A stretch of DNA of 64,000 nt from Myxococcales bacterium. GTDB lineage: Bacteria; Myxococcota; Bradymonadia; UBA7976; UBA1532. A model generated the notes under the pieces. The model made no database searches and was not told the DNA's origin. It saw only the letters and a program-made list of their open reading frames with translations. Positions within the stretch are counted from its first letter, which is position 1; the number at the start of each line of letters is the position of its first letter. This document shows positions 10,138-30,866 of the stretch, piece by piece. The DNA is taken from the NCBI GenBank assembly GCA_020633515.1, contig JACKDM010000019.1, positions 14,793 to 78,792 on the forward strand, read 5' to 3'. The position numbers and the translations under genes were made by a program.

Positions 10138-10740
10138 ATGATTGCCTTGCTCGCCATCTTCTATGGCTGCTTTCCCTATGACCGCCCGATCGAAGTGGCT
10201 CCGCCCCGGCCCGACAGCAACTCGCTCACCCGCAGTCACCTCGCCGCTCCTGCCGACTGCGACGCACCGACGGCGACGCGCCCCGTCGCCTGCCTCGCCG
10301 CGACCGACTGGCCCTCGGGCACCTCCGCGCCGCTGCCGCGAGAAGCCGTGCTGCCGGGGGTGATGTTCGGCCGAGGCGAGGGCGGGGGCTTCGCGGTGCT
10401 CGCCGTCGATACGCGGGGCGAGACCGTCTTCGCGAGCATGGTGTACCTGCGCCCGGAGGACTTCGACGAGCTCGCGCAGCTCGACGACGCGCGCGACGCG
10501 GTCGAGCGGGTGCTGCGCGGCGAAGAGACCACCGTCGAGCTCTCCGCCCCGCTCGATGCCTACCTCACGCCCCTGGCCGAGCGGGCGACGCGGCCGCTCA
10601 CCCGATTCGAGCAGGGCTGGGTCGGCGAGCGCATCGAGCTGCGCCGGATCGGGCGCGCGTGGGTCGCCATCGAGCAGGACAAGAAGCCCTGGGAGCCGAA
10701 CTGGGTGGGCATCTTCCCCGAAGCCACGCCCACCCGCTGA
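10138..10740 (+). CDS. Hypothetical protein, possibly short-signal lipoprotein
   Basis: 200 residues with no recognised domain. The ATG at 10138 has GGGAGG about eight bases upstream. The protein starts MIALLAIFYGCFPYDRP, which resembles a very short lipoprotein signal with Cys 11, followed by a Pro/Ala-rich stretch with two Cys (DCDAPTATRPVACLAA). The body (about 75-195) is a mixed alpha/beta region rich in Arg, Glu and Leu (RLIRRIGRAWVAIEQDKK-like end). It diverges from the acyltransferase-domain gene and converges with the large lipoprotein gene seven bases away. Function unknown. Confidence 0.65.
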   Translation: MIALLAIFYGCFPYDRPIEVAPPRPDSNSLTRSHLAAPADCDAPTATRPVACLAATDWPSGTSAPLPREAVLPGVMFGRGEGGGFAVLAVDTRGETVFASMVYLRPEDFDELAQLDDARDAVERVLRGEETTVELSAPLDAYLTPLAERATRPLTRFEQGWVGERIELRRIGRAWVAIEQDKKPWEPNWVGIFPEATPTR

Positions 10741-10747
10741 GCCGCCG

Positions 10748-13375
10748 TCACTCCGCGAGCCACCCCACGAAGCGCACGTCCGCCGCGCCGTCGACCGCCG
10801 CGGTCGTGTGCTCGTCGCGGTGCGCGCCGGTGAGCTGCACCCCGAGGCGGCCGCTCGCGTCGAGGCCGTGGTGCACCACCGCGAGGCCGTCGGGGCTCCA
10901 GCCGAACGGGCGCAGCGGGCCGTCGAACGCCGAGCCGAGCCGCAGCGGCGCGCCGCCGTGCACGTCGAGCCGCCACGCGCCGCAGTCGGCGCAGCCCGCG
11001 CCCGCCTCCCCGGCGGCCATCACCACCGGCGGCCGCCCCGGGCCGGTCGGGCCGAGCCCGCGCAGCCCCGCCGGCGAGGGCAACGCCAGCTCGACCGCCA
11101 CGCCCGTCGGCGGCGCGTACCACGCCCGCCCGGCGCCCAGTTCGAACAACAGCCCCTGCTCGACCGGCCCCCACAGCCGCACCACGTCGTCGGGCGCGCC
11201 GTTGGTGACGGTCATCCACGGCCCGTTGCCGCCGATCGGGACCCGCTGCACCAACAACTGCCGCGCCGTGTCGCGCACGAAGTACACATCGGCCGGCGTC
11301 GCCATCGCCGTCGCGCCCCACTCGGGCCGCCGCACGGCCGGATCGGGGTCGATCAGCGGCCGCACGTCGAACTGTTCGCCGAACAGCCGCACCACCCCGA
11401 GCCCCCACGCCGGGCAGCCCTCGCCGAAGCAGGCGCCGTAGAGCAGCGCGTCGTCGTCGATCCACGTCAGCGGGTAGGTCCCCTGCCCCGGCACGAGCAC
11501 GAACAGGCCCTCGTCGGGCTCGGGGTCGTCGAGCTCGACCACCGGGATCCCCGTCGTCGGCCCCGGCGCGACCTGCACCGTCAGCCGCGCGGCGTTCGGC
11601 GCCATCAGCGCCGGGTACTGCCGGCTCTGCCACAGCCCCACGCCGTCGGGGTAGTCCTCGCCGGTCACCCGCGCGCCGCGCAGCGTGCCGAGCAGCGCGT
11701 CGCCCGCGCGCCACACCACCCAGCGGCCGTCGGGGCTCATCTGCGCGTCGAGCGCGTTCGGGCGGTTGTTGATCCGCGCGATAGGGATCGGCACCGCCGC
11801 CGGATCCTGCAGGTCGAGCGCCATCAGCGGCCCGTCGCCGGCCTCGAAGAACACCGCGTGCCGCCCGCTCGTGATCACGCCCCGCGGCGCCGCCTCGCCG
11901 CTCAGATCGGCGCGCTCCGGGATCCACACCGAGGCCACCGGCGTCGCCCCATCCGGCCCGCTCCGCACCAGCGTCGCCGGCGCCGGCGTCGCGTGCCGCA
12001 CCAGCAGCGCCTCGCCCACCACCCCCAGCGGCGCCCCGATCGCCGGATCGTCCCGCGTCGCCGCGGTCAGCGTCGCCCGATCGAGCGCGTCGACCCGCCC
12101 CGGCGCGGTGAACCAGACGTGCCCCGGCCCGAACCCGGCGAAGGTCGCCGCGAGCGGCGGCAGCACCACCGGCGCGCCACCCTCGGCCCGGATCGCCCAC
12201 CGCGACTCGCCCACGCCCGCCAGCGCCAGCGCACCATCGGGCGCCACCGCGAAGATCGTCGCCCCCGGCGCCAGCGCGCCCTGCCGATCGAGCGGCGCCG
12301 GGCCGTCGTCGCCGAGCGTGCTCCGCCAGACCGCGCCCTCGGCGTCGATCGCCACCACCGCGCCGGCCACGACCCGGGCGTCGACCCACGCCGACGCCAG
12401 CCGATGCAGCCGCGGCGGCCACACCGACAGATCGATCACCGCGTCCCCCGCCGGCGCCACCGCCCACCGCGCCCCGAGCGCCGGCGGCCCGATCCGCGGC
12501 GGCGCGGCGAGCGCGAGCCCGGCGACCCGGCGCCCGGCGATATCGACCACCGCGAGCGCCTCCGAGCCGCGCACGAAGCCGAAGCCGCCCACCACCGCCA
12601 GCGGCGCCGCCGCGTCGACCCCGGCCAGATCGGCGTCCTCGGGCGCCCACGGCTCGCCCGCCTCAGCGCCGAGCGTGCGCCCGACGAGGCGCCCGTCGAG
12701 CCACCCGAAGAAGGCCGTCTCATCGGCCGCGCCGACGCCGAGCGCGGTCGCGATGCCATCGGCGGTGACATGCACCACGCCGCCATCCGATCCCACCAGC
12801 GCCAGCGCCTCGCCCGCGAGCGGGACCACCCGCGCGCCCGGCACCAGCGGGGCGCGGTGGGTGCGCGGCGCGAACTCCGAGGCCGCCGGATCCCAGCGCA
12901 GCACCGCCGTCGAGTCGACCGCGTCGAGCGGCCGCGTCGCCCACAGCGCGCCCTCGCCGCCATAGAACGCCCGCGGCGCCCGCGCCCCGGTCGGCGTGAC
13001 CACCGGCGCCCCGCCCTCGACCCGCACCGCGACCACCTCGGCCGCCGGCAGCGTCGCGCCCCCGATCGGCGGCACGTCGGCGACGAGCGCGAGCATCGCC
13101 GGCAGCGGCTCACCGAGACACGCGCCGTCGACGCAGCGATCGGCCGTGGTCCATGGGTCGAAGTCATCACAGGGATCGAGGCACGATGGCATGTCGGGCA
13201 GCGGCCCGTCGCTCGGCGTCGCGTCGGGCGCCGCGTCGAACACGGCATCGGGACCAGCGGCGTCGACCGCCGCGTCCTCGTCGGGCAGGATGATGATCGG
13301 CTCTTCGTCCGGCTCCTGGCAGCCCGCGGCGAGCAGGGCCAGCCCGAGCAGTGCGGGGCGCAGCGGGGCGCGCAT
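10748..13375 (-). CDS. Large beta-propeller-like lipoprotein
   Basis: 875 residues. The ATG at 13375-13373 follows CTGAGGAG and yields the lipoprotein signal MRAPLRPALLGLALLAAGC, then an Asp/Ala/Pro spacer typical of myxobacterial surface lipoproteins. A small Cys cluster follows (CLDPCDDFDPW ... DRCVDGACLG, about 70-95). The remaining 780 residues are repeated beta-strand units with WD40/TolB-like wording: MSPDGRWVVWRAGDALLG, FGWSPDGLAVVHHGLD, DDALLYGACFGEGCPAWG. A further CADCGAW Cys pair sits near the end. It likely forms one or two propellers at the cell surface. It is transcribed 11 bases after the esterase gene and so probably shares its mRNA. Function unknown. Confidence 0.75.
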   Translation of the reverse strand: MRAPLRPALLGLALLAAGCQEPDEEPIIILPDEDAAVDAAGPDAVFDAAPDATPSDGPLPDMPSCLDPCDDFDPWTTADRCVDGACLGEPLPAMLALVADVPPIGGATLPAAEVVAVRVEGGAPVVTPTGARAPRAFYGGEGALWATRPLDAVDSTAVLRWDPAASEFAPRTHRAPLVPGARVVPLAGEALALVGSDGGVVHVTADGIATALGVGAADETAFFGWLDGRLVGRTLGAEAGEPWAPEDADLAGVDAAAPLAVVGGFGFVRGSEALAVVDIAGRRVAGLALAAPPRIGPPALGARWAVAPAGDAVIDLSVWPPRLHRLASAWVDARVVAGAVVAIDAEGAVWRSTLGDDGPAPLDRQGALAPGATIFAVAPDGALALAGVGESRWAIRAEGGAPVVLPPLAATFAGFGPGHVWFTAPGRVDALDRATLTAATRDDPAIGAPLGVVGEALLVRHATPAPATLVRSGPDGATPVASVWIPERADLSGEAAPRGVITSGRHAVFFEAGDGPLMALDLQDPAAVPIPIARINNRPNALDAQMSPDGRWVVWRAGDALLGTLRGARVTGEDYPDGVGLWQSRQYPALMAPNAARLTVQVAPGPTTGIPVVELDDPEPDEGLFVLVPGQGTYPLTWIDDDALLYGACFGEGCPAWGLGVVRLFGEQFDVRPLIDPDPAVRRPEWGATAMATPADVYFVRDTARQLLVQRVPIGGNGPWMTVTNGAPDDVVRLWGPVEQGLLFELGAGRAWYAPPTGVAVELALPSPAGLRGLGPTGPGRPPVVMAAGEAGAGCADCGAWRLDVHGGAPLRLGSAFDGPLRPFGWSPDGLAVVHHGLDASGRLGVQLTGAHRDEHTTAAVDGAADVRFVGWLAE

Positions 13376-13386
13376 GGGCGATCTCC

Positions 13387-14793
13387 TCAGGGAGCGACGG
13401 CGTCGCTCAGCCAGCGCAGGGTCTCGACGCCGAAGGCCTCGGTGAACTGCGGTACGTGACCCTCGCCGAGCAATGTCCAGAGCGCGACGGGCCGATCGCA
13501 GTCGCTCCACGCGCGCACCGCGGTCTCGGCGCCCGGCAGCGCCGCGAGCAGGTCGAGCGGCGCGCCCTCGACCGCGAGCCCGCAGTCGTTGCGCTCGGCC
13601 CACAGGTTGGCGCTCGCCTCGGCGCCGAGGTGCCACGGCGCGCCGTCGTAGAGGATGGTGTCATCGAGGGTGCCATGCACGTCGAGCACCGCCACCCGTC
13701 CGGCGCCCGGGCACTCGAGCCCCGCGATCCCGGCGCTGCCGGCGAGCGAGACGACCCCGGTGAAGGTGTCGGCGGCGAGGCAGGCGAGGTCGAACGCCAT
13801 GAAGCCACCATTCGAATGACCGATGGCAAAGACCCGCTGCCGATCGATGTTCCACGTCGCCGCCGCCTCCTCGACGAGCCCCACCAGATAACCCACGTCG
13901 TCCACCGGCGCCCCGCCCTCGCCGCAGCACGTCCGCGCCTGCCAGTGCCGCCGTCCGGTGCCATCGACGGTGCCATCGGGCATCACCATGATGATGTCAT
14001 CGGCCTCGACCCGCTCGACGAGCCCGAGGAACCCCGCCTGCAACCGCCCCGAGGCCCCGTAGCCATGCAGCACCATCACCAGCGGATAGGCCACCGCCGG
14101 ATCGTAATCGCTCGGCAGCAGCACCTCCGCCGGCCGATCACCGCCGATGAAGACCTCGGGCAGCACCTCGCCCCCCGGACACGCCCCCGGCGCCGCCCCC
14201 GGCCACTCGACCGCGCCGAAGGTGCTCTCGGTCAGCGTCAGCATCAACAGCGGCACCGCGCCCCGCACCGCGCCGCACCAGCCCCCCTCGACCGTCTGCC
14301 CGTCGAGGCGCAGCGTCACCATCACGTCGATCCCCGCCGGGTTGTAGGCCGCCGGCATCACCACCGTGCCGAAGTCGACGCTGAAGGTGCCATCGGCCGC
14401 GATCGGCACGCCCGCCACCTCGGCGAGCACCGGGCTCGTCATGTCCCCGCGCCCGACCGATCGGATCGCGAACCGCTCGAAGGCCATGCCCGCGTCGTCG
14501 TAGCTCACCTCGACCTGAAACGGCAGCGAGAGCCCGCCCGCCTCGACGACGGTCACCACCAGCCGCCACCGCTCGTCGACCTCGACCGGCTCGACCGCCA
14601 GATCGGGCAGCGCCGCGTCGACCGCGGCGTCGACGGCGGCGTCGGGCACCTCGGCCATGCCATCGGGCGCCACGCCGCCCGCGTCGGGCTCGACCTGGGC
14701 ATCATCGACGGTGGGATCGGCGTCGCCCCCGTCGTCACAAGCGGCGAGGGCGAGGGCGCAGAGCCCGAGGAGGGTCGACAGATGGCGATTCAA
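13387..14793 (-). CDS. PHB-depolymerase-family (LpqC/feruloyl-esterase-like) lipoprotein esterase
   Basis: 468 residues. I prefer the TTG at 14793-14791 because CGGAGG lies seven bases before it and the protein then begins with a compact lipoprotein signal ending LGLCALALAAC. An ATG 33 bases upstream is possible. After an Asp/Ala/Pro spacer and a roughly 150-residue beta-rich domain comes the alpha/beta hydrolase: oxyanion-region PLVMVLHGYGASG, nucleophile GHSNGG (Ser about 327), acid region LDVHGTLDDTI and catalytic His in GEGHVPQ (about 446). This matches secreted polyhydroxybutyrate depolymerase or feruloyl/acetyl-xylan esterases, with the substrate uncertain. It lies first in a two-gene unit with the propeller lipoprotein downstream. 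Confidence 0.8.
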   Translation of the reverse strand: MNRHLSTLLGLCALALAACDDGGDADPTVDDAQVEPDAGGVAPDGMAEVPDAAVDAAVDAALPDLAVEPVEVDERWRLVVTVVEAGGLSLPFQVEVSYDDAGMAFERFAIRSVGRGDMTSPVLAEVAGVPIAADGTFSVDFGTVVMPAAYNPAGIDVMVTLRLDGQTVEGGWCGAVRGAVPLLMLTLTESTFGAVEWPGAAPGACPGGEVLPEVFIGGDRPAEVLLPSDYDPAVAYPLVMVLHGYGASGRLQAGFLGLVERVEADDIIMVMPDGTVDGTGRRHWQARTCCGEGGAPVDDVGYLVGLVEEAAATWNIDRQRVFAIGHSNGGFMAFDLACLAADTFTGVVSLAGSAGIAGLECPGAGRVAVLDVHGTLDDTILYDGAPWHLGAEASANLWAERNDCGLAVEGAPLDLLAALPGAETAVRAWSDCDRPVALWTLLGEGHVPQFTEAFGVETLRWLSDAVAP

Positions 14794-14860
14794 AGCGGGG
14801 CCTCCGGGGAAGTGGCGCGGCATCATAGCCGAGGCGCGGCCTTGGATGCCCCCCGGGGCT

Positions 14861-15775
14861 TCACGGGCTCACGCACACCCCGTCGCCGTCGCCGTCGGGG
14901 TCGGCGCAGCGCAGCGCACCGGCGCAGAGGTCCTCCACCGCCGAGCCATCGCAGCGCTCGCCGAGGATCCGCAGCGGCACCGCGCGCAGCGCGTAGGCGA
15001 ACGCCCCGCCGGGGACCGGGTCGTCGACGACGAAGAAGTAGCTCCCCGCCGGCAGCTCCAGATCCATGCGGGCGCAGAGCCCGAGGCCGCCGCCGTCCTG
15101 CTGCGCGAGCACCCGCGGCGGGCGCACCGCGGCCGGGTAGCCGACGCCGTCGAGGCTCGCCGCGTCGACCGCCGAGAGCCGGGTGTCGCCGCTGCACGTC
15201 CCGTCGAGCGACGTGGTGAGCACGGCGATCCGCGCGTCGACCGGCAGCGTGAGCCGCCAGGTGTCGAACGGATCGAGCCCGCCGACGACCGCGCGCACCG
15301 CGACCGCCGGGCCGATCGGGAGCGGGGTCGCGTCCGCGGTGGTCTGGTTGGGCTCGACCTCGGCGATCGGCCGCCAGAGCGCGTCGCAGACGCCGTCGCC
15401 GTCGACCGCGGTCATGCGGCACGTCGTCGGCGGCGCGCAGCGGTCGCTGCGGGCGCGGTCGCAGAGCGCGCCGGGCGCGAGGCTCGGGGCCGCGGCGCCC
15501 ACCTCGACCACCACGTAGGCGTGCGCCGGGCAGGCGGGCGTGGGCGCGCGGGCGCCGTCGGCCGCGGCGACCTCGAGCGCGAAGACGTAGCGGCCGGTCT
15601 CTTCGAGGTGCACGACCGCGGTGGCCGAGGCGGGGTCGTCGGGGAAGCCGCCGGCCGCCGGATCGGCCGGGTCGAAGAAGGCCTCGACCGGCTCGGCGAC
15701 CGCGCCGTCGGGCGCCTGCACCGCGCGCCAGGTGAACGCGACCGCGTCGGCCGAGGAGGGCGAGCCGTCGAGCAC
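14861..15775 (-). CDS. PKD-like and Cys-rich C-terminal segment, probably the detached end of the giant lipoprotein
   Basis: The open frame gives 304 residues from a GTG at 15775, but that is unlikely to be a real start. In the same frame the upstream sequence continues as GGGPAAGCPIPRVTAPAVFAEPP and then as Glu-Gly repeats back to about 16040. Residues 1-100 resemble a PKD/Ig fold (VLDGSPSSADAVAFTWRAV, TGRYVFALEVAAADG). A Cys-rich segment follows (CDRARSDRCAPPTTCRM), then a PPC-like beta domain (VEPNQTTADATPLPIG, LPAGSYFFVVDDP), ending with a Cys-bearing Asp-Gly tail (CADPDGDGDGVC). With no signal peptide of its own and the same EG linker as the giant gene's end, I read it as that protein's C-terminus separated by frameshifts. 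A mis-assembly at the EG tract is the alternative. Confidence 0.55.
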   Translation of the reverse strand: MLDGSPSSADAVAFTWRAVQAPDGAVAEPVEAFFDPADPAAGGFPDDPASATAVVHLEETGRYVFALEVAAADGARAPTPACPAHAYVVVEVGAAAPSLAPGALCDRARSDRCAPPTTCRMTAVDGDGVCDALWRPIAEVEPNQTTADATPLPIGPAVAVRAVVGGLDPFDTWRLTLPVDARIAVLTTSLDGTCSGDTRLSAVDAASLDGVGYPAAVRPPRVLAQQDGGGLGLCARMDLELPAGSYFFVVDDPVPGGAFAYALRAVPLRILGERCDGSAVEDLCAGALRCADPDGDGDGVCVSP

Positions 15776-16116
15776 GACGATGGCGGGCGGCTCGGCGAAG
15801 ACGGCCGGCGCGGTGACGCGGGGGATGGGGCAGCCCGCGGCCGGTCCGCCGCCTTCGCCTTCGCCTTCACCTTCGCCTTCGCCTTCGCCTTCTCCTTCTC
15901 CCTCACCTTCGCCTTCGCCTTCGCCTTCGCCTTCTCCCTCACCTTCGCCTTCGCCTTCTCCCTCACCTTCGCCTTCGCCTTCTCCCTCACCTTCCCCTTC
16001 GCCTTCTCCCTCACCTTCCCCTTCCTTCTCCCGCCTTCACCTTCACCTTCGCCTTCACCCTCCCCTTCGCCTTCACCCTCCCCTCGCCTTCGCCTTCTCC
16101 CCTCCCCTCACCCTCC

Positions 16117-28779
<12,663 letters not shown>

Positions 28780-28966
28780 GCGGTTCCCCCTGGCGGCGAG
28801 CAGTCGGAGGTATTTTAGGTGATCGGGCGGGGCGGTGGCGACTTGGGAATACCGCTTGCGGTGCAAAGTTGCGGCGTTCGTGCAGCGGCGCCGGTTCGGG
28901 TTGCGCTCGCGGCCGCGGCGGTGTCTCCTCCTGCGGCGACACGGGAGACGCGACGGAGGGTGCGAG

Positions 28967-29845
28967 ATGGCCGACGAGAGCGCGATCGAGGTGGTGATCA
29001 CGCCGCGCGAGCGGGACCTGGGCGGCTTCACGGTGCGGCGGGTGCTGCCGTGGGTGAAGCGGCGCATGGTGGGGCCGTTCATCTTCCTCGACCAGATGGG
29101 GCCGGTCGAGCTCGCCGCGGGGACCGGCATGGACGTGCGCCCGCACCCCCACATCGGGCTCGCGACGGTGACCTATCTCTTCGAGGGTGCCTTCGAGCAC
29201 CGTGACAGCCTGGGATCATTCCAGGTCATCCGACCCGGTGCGGTCAACTGGATGACCGCCGGGCGCGGCATCGTACACTCCGAGCGCACCGGCGCGGCCG
29301 AGCGGGTGATCGGCGGGCGGGTCTTCGGGATGCAGTCGTGGGTGGCGCTGCCGGTCGAGGCCGAGGAGGTCGCGCCGTCGTTCGTGCACCACCCGGCCGA
29401 GACGCTGCCGGCGTTCGGCGTCGAGGGCGCCGCGCTGCGGCTGATCGCGGGCACCGCCTACGGGCAGAAGTCGCCGGTCGAGGTCTTCTCGCCGCTGTTC
29501 TACGTCGACGCCGTCGTGCCCCGCGGCGCCCGGCTGCCGCTGCCCGCCGAGCACGAAGAGCGCGCGGTCTACGTCGCGGTCGGCGCCGGCGCGGTCGCCG
29601 GCGAGCCGGTCGAGGCGGGCACCATGGTCGTCGTGCGCCCCGGCGCCGACGCCGGCTTCACCGCCGCGGTCGACAGCCGGGTGATGTTGCTCGGCGGCGC
29701 CCCGGTCGGCCCCCGGCTCGTGTGGTGGAACTTCGTCTCCTCGCGCGCCGACCGCATCGAGCAGGCCAAGGCCGACTGGGCCGCCGGCCGCTTCGGCAAG
29801 GTCCCGGGCGACGAGATCGAGTTCATCCCGCTGCCGGCGGAGTGA
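28967..29845 (+). CDS. Pirin family protein
   Basis: 292-residue bicupin. The pirin N-terminal signature is clear: [20 protein letters not shown], then the metal ligands in [18 protein letters not shown] and EHRDSLGS, with the conserved [17 protein letters not shown]. The C-terminal cupin starts about residue 165 ([17 protein letters not shown]). Bacterial pirins are iron-binding cupins, some with quercetinase activity and some acting as regulators. Which applies here cannot be told. The ATG at 28967 follows GGAGGG by six bases. An upstream in-frame start would add 44 basic residues and is unlikely. It diverges from the giant lipoprotein gene and lies 43 bases before coxB, so it might be read into the oxidase operon. 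Confidence 0.92.
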   Translation: MADESAIEVVITPRERDLGGFTVRRVLPWVKRRMVGPFIFLDQMGPVELAAGTGMDVRPHPHIGLATVTYLFEGAFEHRDSLGSFQVIRPGAVNWMTAGRGIVHSERTGAAERVIGGRVFGMQSWVALPVEAEEVAPSFVHHPAETLPAFGVEGAALRLIAGTAYGQKSPVEVFSPLFYVDAVVPRGARLPLPAEHEERAVYVAVGAGAVAGEPVEAGTMVVVRPGADAGFTAAVDSRVMLLGGAPVGPRLVWWNFVSSRADRIEQAKADWAAGRFGKVPGDEIEFIPLPAE

Positions 29846-29888
29846 TTCCCTCGTCACGAGACGGACCCGGCCCTCATCAACCCTCCCG

Positions 29889-30866
29889 ATGACCGCCGCG
29901 CGCCGCCGACCGATCGCTGCCATCTGCCTCGCCCTCGCCGGCTGTGAATCGCCGCAGTCGGCGCTCTCACCCGCCGGCCGCGACGCCGAGCAGGTCGCGA
30001 CCTTGTTCTGGGTCATGCTCGCCGGCGCCGCCGTCGTCTGGCTCGCGGTGATGGGCGCCGCGCTCTACGCGGTCGTGCGCGGCGGGCGAGAGCACGCCGA
30101 GCGCAGCGCGCGGCTGTTCATCGTCGGCGGCGGCATCGTCTTCCCCACCGTCGTGCTCACCGTGCTGCTCGTCTTCGGGCTGCGGCTCCTGCCCGGCATG
30201 CTCGACCTCGGCCCCGAGCCGCCGGTGGCGGTGGTCTCGGGCGAGCAGTGGTGGTGGCGCGTCACCTACCAGCACGACGGCGGCGAGCTCGCCGCCGCCA
30301 ACGAGCTGCGCCTCCCGCTCGGCCGCCGCAGCGCGGTCGCGGTCGTCAGTCCCGATGTCATCCACGCGCTCTGGGTGCCCGCGCTCGGCGGCAAGGTCGA
30401 CGCGATCCCCGGCCGCCAGAACCACCTCGCCTTCGAACCGACCCGCGAGGGCACCTATCGCGGGCTCTGCGCCGAGTACTGCGGGCTCTCGCACGCGCTG
30501 ATGAACCTCGACGTCGTCGTCATGCGCCCCGACGCCTACGCCGCCTGGCTCGCCGCCGAGGCCGCGCCCGCGAAGCCACCCGCCGATGACATCACCCGCC
30601 GCGGCGCCGATGCCTTCGCTGCCCATGGCTGCGGCGCCTGCCATGCCATCCGGGGCACCGCGGCCAATGGCAGACTCGGCCCCGACCTCACCCACGTCGG
30701 CGGCCGCGTCCGCATCGGCGGGGTGCTCCCCAACACCGTCGATGGCTTCCGCGACTGGCTCACCCACCCCGAGCATCACAAGCCCGGCGTACACATGCCA
30801 TCGTTTCACATGCTCCCACCCGCCGAGCTCGACGCGCTCGCCCGCTACCTGGACGAATTGCATTGA
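29889..30866 (+). CDS. coxB: Cytochrome c oxidase subunit II with fused cytochrome c domain (caa3 type)
   Basis: 325 residues. Accepts electrons at the CuA centre and passes them to subunit I. The N-terminus ends in a lipobox-like CLALAGC, followed by two transmembrane helices (about 37-62 and 75-103). The cupredoxin domain carries the CuA ligands in CAEYCGLSHALM, with a distal His in SPDVIHALW. A fused C-terminal cytochrome c domain (from about 240) has the heme site CGACH and an axial Met in HMPSFHM. This subunit II plus heme c fusion defines a caa3-type oxidase that can take electrons from cytochrome c. Its stop overlaps the TTG start of subunit I (TTGA). Confidence 0.93.
   Translation: MTAARRRPIAAICLALAGCESPQSALSPAGRDAEQVATLFWVMLAGAAVVWLAVMGAALYAVVRGGREHAERSARLFIVGGGIVFPTVVLTVLLVFGLRLLPGMLDLGPEPPVAVVSGEQWWWRVTYQHDGGELAAANELRLPLGRRSAVAVVSPDVIHALWVPALGGKVDAIPGRQNHLAFEPTREGTYRGLCAEYCGLSHALMNLDVVVMRPDAYAAWLAAEAAPAKPPADDITRRGADAFAAHGCGACHAIRGTAANGRLGPDLTHVGGRVRIGGVLPNTVDGFRDWLTHPEHHKPGVHMPSFHMLPPAELDALARYLDELH

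Noticed and set aside
10556..13459. Long plus-strand open frame opposite the propeller lipoprotein
   Set aside because: Arg/His/Pro-rich shadow with no domain. The minus strand has a lipoprotein signal, ribosome-binding site and repeated beta units.
28780..28966. TAAAAT box (28817-28812, minus) as promoter of the giant gene
   Set aside because: Position is right but no -35-like sequence 16-18 bases away. Kept out of the feature list.
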